From Candidatus Nanoanaerosalina archaeon (lineage in GTDB: Archaea > Nanohalarchaeota > Nanosalinia > Nanosalinales > Nanoanaerosalinaceae), in NCBI GenBank assembly GCA_022729285.1, contig JALDAI010000035.1:1-7478 (forward strand): a stretch of DNA of 7,478 nt, in the 5' to 3' direction. The position numbers and the translations under genes are program-made. The notes beneath the pieces were generated by a model. The model had not been told where the DNA came from, ran no database searches, and worked only from the letters and a program-made list of their open reading frames with translations. The stretch's first letter is position 1; each line of letters opens with the position of its first letter. Positions 1 through 4,162 of the stretch are shown here, piece after piece.

Positions 1-44
1 AGGAGATATCAGACTTTTTGGATGAGGTCAGAAAAGGATTTTAA
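1..44 (+). CDS. 3' end of an unidentified upstream gene
   Basis: The third frame is open from the window edge (first whole codon at 3) to a TAA at 42-44. It encodes EISDFLDEVRKGF, a charged amphipathic tail with ordinary composition that looks like a genuine C-terminus. The other open frame here gives a Phe/Tyr/His-rich string and is less convincing. The stop codon lies inside the loop of a 9-bp hairpin that would suit an end of transcription. Too little is present to name a family. It could also be chance, because only 13 residues are visible. Confidence 0.4.
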   Translation, partial: EISDFLDEVRKGF

Positions 45-54
45 CTCCTTTTCT
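30..54 (+). terminator. Hairpin overlapping the upstream stop codon
   Basis: Positions 30-38 (AGAAAAGGA) are perfectly complementary to 46-54 (TCCTTTTCT), giving a 9-bp stem around a 7-nt loop that contains the stop codon of the preceding frame. The 3' arm is pyrimidine-rich. This could be a transcription terminator or an mRNA 3'-end structure. The stem is seen directly; its function is inferred. Confidence 0.4.
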
Positions 55-70
55 CTTAGTTACTATCATA

Positions 71-79
71 TTTATAAAG
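71..79 (+). promoter_or_regulatory. TATA-like box of the RNA ligase gene
   Basis: TTTATAAAG resembles an archaeal TATA box. It would place initiation near 100, giving a leader of about 13 nt that carries the GAGGGGG ribosome-binding sequence at 102-108. This supports the ATG at 114 over the ATG at 81. Confidence 0.5.
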
Positions 80-101
80 AATGTTTTTTCTTTTATCATT
101 A

Positions 102-108
102 GAGGGGG
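102..108 (+). promoter_or_regulatory. Shine-Dalgarno deciding the RNA ligase start
   Basis: GAGGGGG ends 5 nt before the ATG at 114. The in-frame ATG at 81 has no such signal and lies next to the TATA-like box, so 114 is taken as the start. Confidence 0.6.
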
Positions 109-113
109 ATAAA

Positions 114-1052
114 ATGGAAGATTATGATAAGTACCCTTCTATAAAGTATATTTCTGAAAACCCTGGGGTACTTGATAAAAAGGTCAAAGTATTTGAGAAG
201 TTGGATGGAGCCAACTGCCAGTTTAAAATGAATTCTAAAGGTAAATTAGTGGCAGGAAGCCGCGCAAAACCTATAAATAATGTTGCTTCTGAAACAGCTT
301 TTTCCTGGAAAGGAGATTTCTTACAATGGGTTAATAAAGAAATCAGGGCTGAAATCTATGAGAACTTTGCTAAAAGAGGTTATAATGCACAGCCATCAAT
401 TCACTCTGCATTAGATCCTAGGTACGTTTTTTATGGTGAGTGGCTTTCAACACATACTAAAACTTATCCTAAAAAGTTCCAGGACAAGTTTTACTTAATA
501 GATGTTTTAGACAAAGAAAAAGGGGAGGGAGGAAAGTTTCTCGATTATGATGAGGCTAAAAAAGTTGTGGATTTCTACGGATTAGATTTGAACACTGTAG
601 AGGTATTAGAAGAAGGAAAAATGTCGTTAGACGATGTCAAGGATATGTTAGATGATAGTAATTACGGTGTAGAAAAGAAGGAAGGTCTTGTAATGAAAAA
701 TTACTCCGGTTCTAATTATAAGGAACAGGTTGAAAACTTTGCGAAGTATGTGGACCCTGAGTTTGCGGAGATGAGGGATAAAATAGACTACCATGATTCG
801 ATAGTTATTGAGCGACATGCTGAGGATTATATTGAGAAAAATTATGAAGAGTTAAGAGAGATGGTGGCGAAATCAGGTTTGAGCAATTCTGATGAACCGG
901 AAAATTTGGTGGATAAGATTGTTGAGGAAGTGAGCGGTAGAGGTATTTTACATGGATGTTTTGATAGTTCTAAGGTAGATATGGATCTTTACAAAAACAG
1001 GATGGATCAAGCTTTAAGAGTTAGAGCTTTGGAAATGGAAGGACTGTTATAA
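114..1052 (+). CDS. Rnl2-like RNA ligase
   Basis: This is a 312-residue member of the covalent nucleotidyltransferase superfamily, expected to join RNA ends with ATP via a lysyl-AMP intermediate. Motif I is EKLDGANC (residues 28-35), with K29 as the probable adenylated lysine. R50 in GSRAK fits motif Ia, FYGEW (106-110, E109) motif III, KFYLID (125-130) motif IIIa, and EGLVMKN (190-196) motif IV. K211 in AKYV is a candidate motif V lysine. The C-terminal 100 residues are helical and charged, with no recognised domain; in Rnl2 enzymes the C-terminal part helps bind RNA. The start at 114 is chosen from its GAGGGGG signal. A T6 tract at 1057-1062 follows the stop. The physiological substrate is unknown. 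Archaeal tRNA exon joining normally uses RtcB, so this enzyme more likely repairs or modifies RNA. It could be a DNA ligase-like relative, but the motif set favours RNA. Confidence 0.85.
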   Translation: MEDYDKYPSIKYISENPGVLDKKVKVFEKLDGANCQFKMNSKGKLVAGSRAKPINNVASETAFSWKGDFLQWVNKEIRAEIYENFAKRGYNAQPSIHSALDPRYVFYGEWLSTHTKTYPKKFQDKFYLIDVLDKEKGEGGKFLDYDEAKKVVDFYGLDLNTVEVLEEGKMSLDDVKDMLDDSNYGVEKKEGLVMKNYSGSNYKEQVENFAKYVDPEFAEMRDKIDYHDSIVIERHAEDYIEKNYEELREMVAKSGLSNSDEPENLVDKIVEEVSGRGILHGCFDSSKVDMDLYKNRMDQALRVRALEMEGLL

Positions 1053-1056
1053 TAAA

Positions 1057-1062
1057 TTTTTT
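1057..1062 (+). terminator. T-tract after the RNA ligase gene
   Basis: Six consecutive T residues start 5 nt after the ligase stop codon. Oligo-T on the coding strand is the usual archaeal termination signal. No hairpin accompanies it. Confidence 0.35.
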
Positions 1063-1070
1063 CTAAATTA

Positions 1071-1077
1071 TTTAAAA
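1071..1077 (+). promoter_or_regulatory. TATA-like box for the coiled-coil surface protein
   Basis: TTTAAAA is centred about 26 nt upstream of the GTG at 1100, the spacing expected if transcription starts at that codon. No Shine-Dalgarno is present upstream of either the GTG (1100) or the ATG (1115). Confidence 0.5.
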
Positions 1078-1099
1078 CGCCTTAACTCATAATAAAGTA

Positions 1100-1498
1100 G
1101 TGGAACCGATTAAAATGGCTAGTTTTAGACTAGGAAAACTTTTGGAGATTGATATCAGTAAATCGGAGATGTTTTTTATAGCTCTTTTATTCGTTATTTC
1201 GCTTTCTTTAGTTGGCGCAATTTCCCAGTCTTTCGATGATGGGCATACACAAGGACATCCGTTGTTCCAGATAGATTTCAGCGCCGGTTCTGCTAACTCA
1301 AACTTAGATATGGGTCATAATCGGATTATTGATGTAAATGACCCTGTGAGTTCTAAAGATGCAGTTAATCTACGTTGGGCAGAAGATGAGATAGAGGATG
1401 TTTATGATGAAATGAGTAGCTTAGAGAGCGATATTAGCAGCTTAGAGAGCGATATTAGCAGCTTAGAAAGTAGATTGGACAACTGTGACTACTGTTAG
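1100..1498 (+). CDS. Small membrane-anchored protein with tail-fibre-like motif and coiled coil
   Basis: This 132-residue protein has an N-terminal hydrophobic segment (about residues 24-41, MFFIALLFVISLSLVGA) that could be a membrane anchor or uncleaved signal. A Ser/Asn/Asp-rich stretch follows. Residues 69-95 hold LDMGHNRIIDV then DPVSSKDAVNLRW, matching the 'L-M-G-N-I-V-DP-DAV-K/R-Y/W' pattern common before coiled coils in phage tail fibres and collar proteins. The C-terminus is three heptads of SSLESDI type (106-126), with Leu and Ile at a/d spacing, ending in CDYC (129-132). It probably projects from the cell surface as a short trimeric or dimeric stalk capped by cysteines. Two starts are possible: GTG at 1100 fits a leaderless transcript from the TATA box at 1071-1077, and ATG at 1115 would shorten it by five residues. 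It is convergent with the next gene, 12 bp away. Function unknown. Confidence 0.7.
   Translation: MEPIKMASFRLGKLLEIDISKSEMFFIALLFVISLSLVGAISQSFDDGHTQGHPLFQIDFSAGSANSNLDMGHNRIIDVNDPVSSKDAVNLRWAEDEIEDVYDEMSSLESDISSLESDISSLESRLDNCDYC
1415..1477 (+). repeat. Three tandem 21-bp units encoding heptads
   Basis: Units lie at 1415-1435, 1436-1456 and 1457-1477. Units 1 and 2 differ at one base (AGTAGC versus AGCAGC); unit 3 is diverged in its last third. Each unit encodes one coiled-coil heptad (SSLESDI, SSLESDI, SSLESRL). The near identity points to recent duplication by slippage or unequal exchange. Confidence 0.85.
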
Positions 1499-1505
1499 TT
1501 TTTTT
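1499..1505 (+). terminator. T-tract between convergent genes
   Basis: Seven T residues follow directly after the TAG of the coiled-coil gene. The 12-bp gap to the convergent gene's stop also contains AAAATTT, so the spacer is A/T only apart from its last bases. Confidence 0.4.
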
Positions 1506-1510
1506 AAAAT

Positions 1511-2308
1511 TTAGGCTAACTTCTTAAAGTCTTCACTTTCCAAAGTGTTTTTGACAGATTCTAACCTTGTTTTACAGTCTTCCAAGCTACTGTTTATCTG
1601 TTCAACGGAAATACTTTCATTGTATAGCTCTGTTATGTAGGTTCGGCCTTTTTTTAGGTTCCTAACCTGCTTGTTCTCTTGGTGGTTGCTCTCTAAAACT
1701 TTTGCAGCTTCATCTTCAACCTTGTTTTTCCAAAATTTTTTGGAACTTTTTTCATATAAGTCCTTTTTGATAACTAAAGGATACCTAACCCTTCTAGAAA
1801 CTTTTTCGTCCATAACTTCTAGCTCAAAAAAGCCTACAGCATAATCCTCGGAAACGCTGATATAAGACTGTTGGTTAAACTCTTTTTCCTCTAATTCCTC
1901 ATAAGCCTCTTGTGTAGATCTCTCATCGTTAAAAAAGCTTGAGTGCTGCCCGTCTAAAAACAATAGAAGGCTGTTAAAAGTATCCGTGTTTTCAAAACTC
2001 CTGCCGATAAGTTCATCGAACTGAACTCCTTTAACCATAGATTTTACAGCAGTATCGATGAAATCGCTGTAACTTCCGATTTTACTCTTGTTGATCTTCA
2101 TATAGACGTTGTTAACTATGGTTTTACCGTTGGTAGAGTATTTAACAGGTTTAACAATCGAGCTAGGGCCTTTTTCGGTGTCAACTATTTGGAAAGGTTT
2201 GTTATACCCTATTTTTTCAGAGATTTTCTCGCAGTAGTTTTCTACCCAATTATCATAATTGAGGAAATCGGGAGAGTGTTCAGAAAGCTCTTCTGACAAA
2301 GAGTCCAT
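1511..2308 (-). CDS. Hypothetical protein, 265 aa
   Basis: I do not recognise this family. The predicted protein is soluble, acidic and Lys/Glu-rich, with no signal peptide or membrane segment. Residues about 1-200 look like a mixed alpha/beta domain, including alternating hydrophobic stretches such as YAVGFFELEVM and RVRYPLVIKK. The last 60 residues, including EQINSSLEDCKTRLESVKN, are probably coiled coil. No nuclease, ATPase or zinc motif is evident. The ATG at 2308 is supported by a TATA-like box about 27 nt upstream and no Shine-Dalgarno, consistent with a leaderless message. It is convergent with the coiled-coil gene and divergent from ychF. Codon use resembles its neighbours, so there is no sign of recent transfer. 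It is probably real because of its length, promoter and normal composition. Confidence 0.75.
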   Translation of the reverse strand: MDSLSEELSEHSPDFLNYDNWVENYCEKISEKIGYNKPFQIVDTEKGPSSIVKPVKYSTNGKTIVNNVYMKINKSKIGSYSDFIDTAVKSMVKGVQFDELIGRSFENTDTFNSLLLFLDGQHSSFFNDERSTQEAYEELEEKEFNQQSYISVSEDYAVGFFELEVMDEKVSRRVRYPLVIKKDLYEKSSKKFWKNKVEDEAAKVLESNHQENKQVRNLKKGRTYITELYNESISVEQINSSLEDCKTRLESVKNTLESEDFKKLA

Positions 2309-2331
2309 TGGTTATATATGAGTAGTAAAGG

Positions 2332-2340
2332 TTTTAAAAA
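2332..2340 (-). promoter_or_regulatory. TATA-like box of the 265-aa orphan
   Basis: Read on the minus strand this is TTTTTAAAA, centred about 27 nt before the ATG at 2308, which fits a leaderless start. Confidence 0.5.
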
Positions 2341-2389
2341 GTGACTGTTTTTCTCTAAATGTTCCAGTCCTTCCTACTACTTTACCTGA

Positions 2390-2397
2390 GATTTAAG
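2390..2397 (+). promoter_or_regulatory. TATA-like box of ychF
   Basis: GATTTAAG is centred about 28 nt before the ATG at 2422, and there is no Shine-Dalgarno in the intervening AT-rich stretch. This suggests a leaderless transcript. The 113-bp space between the divergent genes at 2308 and 2422 holds both promoters and nothing else recognised. Confidence 0.45.
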
Positions 2398-2421
2398 AGT
2401 TTGAAACCTTGTTTTTAATTT

Positions 2422-3612
2422 ATGGTATACAAGATCGGGCTGGTAGGTAAACCTTCTGTAGGTAAATCAAGTTTTTTCAATGCCGCCACTATGAACAACA
2501 TACCTGAAGCAGAGTATCCTTTTACAACTGTTGAGCCCAACATCGGCGAGGCTTTTGTTAGAGTGGAATGCCCTGATAAACAGTTTAACAAAACATGTGA
2601 TCCAAGAACAGGCTTCTGCACTGATTCGAAAAGATACACCCCTGTAAAACTTGTTGACGTTGCAGGACTTATCCCTGGAGCACATAAAGGAAAAGGGCTT
2701 GGAAACAAGTTTTTATCAGACCTCAACGAAGCAGATGTTTTAATCCATGTCGTAGATTTTTCCGGTAAAACTGATTCGGAAGGAGAGCCTAGTGAAAACC
2801 ATGATCCGCGAAAGGATATAGATTTTTTAGAGGAAGAGTTGGATATGTGGTACTTAGAGATACTGGAGAAAGCTTTAGAAAAGTTTGAAAAACAGAGACA
2901 TGATAAACAGAAGATTGAGGAAGTTGTTTCAGAACAGATGTCCGCATTTAAGACCGATAAAAACCAGGTTAGACAAGTGATAAAATCTCAAGGATTATCT
3001 AAAAAACCTAAAGAATGGTCTGAAGAAGAGAAGAAAAGTTTTGCTAGGGAAATGAGAAAAAGAACTAAGCCGATGGTTATAGCTGCTAACAAAATGGATC
3101 TTGAAGAAGCTAAAAAGAATTTTGATGAGATAAAGAGTGAAAAAAAGTACCAGGATTTGACGATAGTACCTGTGTCGGTACATGCTGAAAAAGCTCTTAA
3201 AAAAGCTGATGAAGCCGGTGTGATCGACTACTTGCCTGGAGAAAGTTCTTTCAAAGTTTTAGAAAATGTTTCTGGTAAGCAGAAGCAAGGCTTAGAAAAG
3301 ATAAAAGAGTTTTTAGATGAGTACGGTGGAACCGGTGTCCAAGAATCTTTGGAGAAAGCTTTGTTTAAAGAGCTGAACTTAATGCCCGTGTTTCCTGTGG
3401 GATCAAAGAATTTAGGGGATGAAAAGGGTAATGTACTGCCTGACTGCTTCCTAGTTCCGGAGAAAACAACGGCTAAAGAGTTTGCATACCATGTTCACAC
3501 AGATTTAGGAGACAACTTCTTGTATGCTAATGACAAGAAAACAGGCCGAAGGGTGGGTTCGGACAAAGAAGTTTCTTCCGGGGATGTTTTAGAAATCGTT
3601 TCAACATCTTAA
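2422..3612 (+). CDS. ychF: YchF/Obg-family GTPase with TGS domain (archaeal type)
   Basis: This 396-residue P-loop NTPase of the TRAFAC class is near full length for archaeal YchF-like proteins. G1 is GKPSVGKS (9-16); PFTTVEPNIG (33-42) carries the switch I threonines; G3 is DVAG (79-82), followed by LIPGAHKGKGLGNKFLSDL. The G4 motif is NKMD (223-226), which predicts guanine specificity, unlike bacterial YchF with an altered G4 and ATP preference. A long charged helical insertion (about 125-210) precedes G4. A C-terminal TGS domain covers about 320-394. Family members associate with ribosomes and affect translation and stress responses; the exact role in archaea is unsettled. Three cysteines (50, 59, 66) lie in the insertion between switch I and G3. 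The ATG at 2422 follows a TATA-like box at leaderless spacing. A T6 tract (3636-3641) lies after the stop. Family assignment is firm; its partner is not. Confidence 0.93.
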   Translation: MVYKIGLVGKPSVGKSSFFNAATMNNIPEAEYPFTTVEPNIGEAFVRVECPDKQFNKTCDPRTGFCTDSKRYTPVKLVDVAGLIPGAHKGKGLGNKFLSDLNEADVLIHVVDFSGKTDSEGEPSENHDPRKDIDFLEEELDMWYLEILEKALEKFEKQRHDKQKIEEVVSEQMSAFKTDKNQVRQVIKSQGLSKKPKEWSEEEKKSFAREMRKRTKPMVIAANKMDLEEAKKNFDEIKSEKKYQDLTIVPVSVHAEKALKKADEAGVIDYLPGESSFKVLENVSGKQKQGLEKIKEFLDEYGGTGVQESLEKALFKELNLMPVFPVGSKNLGDEKGNVLPDCFLVPEKTTAKEFAYHVHTDLGDNFLYANDKKTGRRVGSDKEVSSGDVLEIVSTS

Positions 3613-3635
3613 CTCTGAATCCCTGTTTCCAAACA

Positions 3636-3645
3636 TTTTTTATTG
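3636..3645 (+). promoter_or_regulatory. T-tract after ychF, overlapping a weak TATA-like box
   Basis: TTTTTTATTG serves two possible purposes. The six Ts lie 24 nt after the ychF stop and could end its transcript. TTTTTATT is centred about 26 nt before 3667, just ahead of the strong Shine-Dalgarno of the next gene, so it could be that gene's promoter. Both readings are inference. Confidence 0.3.
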
Positions 3646-3667
3646 AGAGATGACAAAACATTGTATA

Positions 3668-3677
3668 GGAGGGAGGT
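3668..3677 (+). promoter_or_regulatory. Very strong Shine-Dalgarno
   Basis: GGAGGGAGGT ends 4 nt before the ATG at 3682. It offers two overlapping matches to the 16S anti-SD and is the strongest ribosome site in the window. It fixes the start at 3682 rather than the in-frame TTG at 3643. Confidence 0.75.
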
Positions 3678-3681
3678 ATTT

Positions 3682-4131
3682 ATGGCTTTAGAAAAGTACT
3701 TTGAAATTTCTAACAACTGTGGCTTCGATGAAGTATGTTTTGTCGAAGGAGGAAAAGCTATAAGTGATTATATCGAGTCTGAAACTCCTGCTGTTTTACA
3801 AACAGATTACCGCGATGAAGGACTCAGCCTAAATGCTTCTAAAGAGGTTTACAATGATGTGGGAGCTGATAGAGCCCATGTTTTAGATGGAGACGATGTT
3901 TTCTATGGTATAAGGTTTTTTGAAAACGAACCGATCGATTACTCGGATATAAATATGGATTATGTTGAGAGAATCTCTGAGAAAACAGGAGTCAATTTTA
4001 AACTGGATGAACAAGAGTTTGTTGTGTACAGTAGACACAAACCTGAAGAAGACTTGGAAAAGGTTGAAGGCGTCAACAACATAATGGACTATATCTATGG
4101 TCGGGCATTAGTCGAGACTGAGTTCACATAA
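3682..4131 (+). CDS. Hypothetical acidic protein, 149 aa
   Basis: I do not recognise this family. The product is soluble and strongly acidic, without membrane segments or signal peptide. It has a compact alpha/beta look: an N-terminal stretch with two cysteines (C13 and C19 in NNCGFDEVCFVEGG), a middle stretch with short predicted strands (HVLDG, VFYGIRFF) and a C-terminal helix-rich part (DYVERISEKTGVNF, NNIMDYIYG). No catalytic motif is evident. Translation should be efficient given the GGAGGGAGGT site, in contrast with the apparently leaderless neighbours. The upstream TTG at 3643 would add 13 residues but has no ribosome site, so it is not used here. It ends 31 bp before the glycosyltransferase, which has its own promoter-like sequence, so co-transcription is possible but not required. 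Confidence 0.75.
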   Translation: MALEKYFEISNNCGFDEVCFVEGGKAISDYIESETPAVLQTDYRDEGLSLNASKEVYNDVGADRAHVLDGDDVFYGIRFFENEPIDYSDINMDYVERISEKTGVNFKLDEQEFVVYSRHKPEEDLEKVEGVNNIMDYIYGRALVETEFT

Positions 4132-4135
4132 TTTC

Positions 4136-4144
4136 GATAAAAAA
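4136..4144 (+). promoter_or_regulatory. TATA-like box of the glycosyltransferase
   Basis: GATAAAAAA is centred about 23-27 nt before the ATG at 4163, and no Shine-Dalgarno is present. A leaderless start is plausible, but the A-run makes the exact centre uncertain. Confidence 0.35.
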
Positions 4145-4162
4145 AATTACCGGTAAACTGCT

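Noticed and set aside
81..113. Longer start (ATG at 81) for the RNA ligase
   Set aside because: It has no ribosome site and a Phe/Leu-rich extension, and lies just after the TATA-like box, upstream of the expected transcription start near 100.
2415..2726. Minus-strand open frame opposite ychF
   Set aside because: It overlaps the P-loop and G3 coding region of a firmly identified GTPase, and has no domain or start signal. Other antisense frames at 2467-2685 and 2995-3183 fail for the same reason.
3643..3681. TTG start 13 codons upstream for the acidic orphan
   Set aside because: The exceptional GGAGGGAGGT site just before the ATG at 3682 decides the start.
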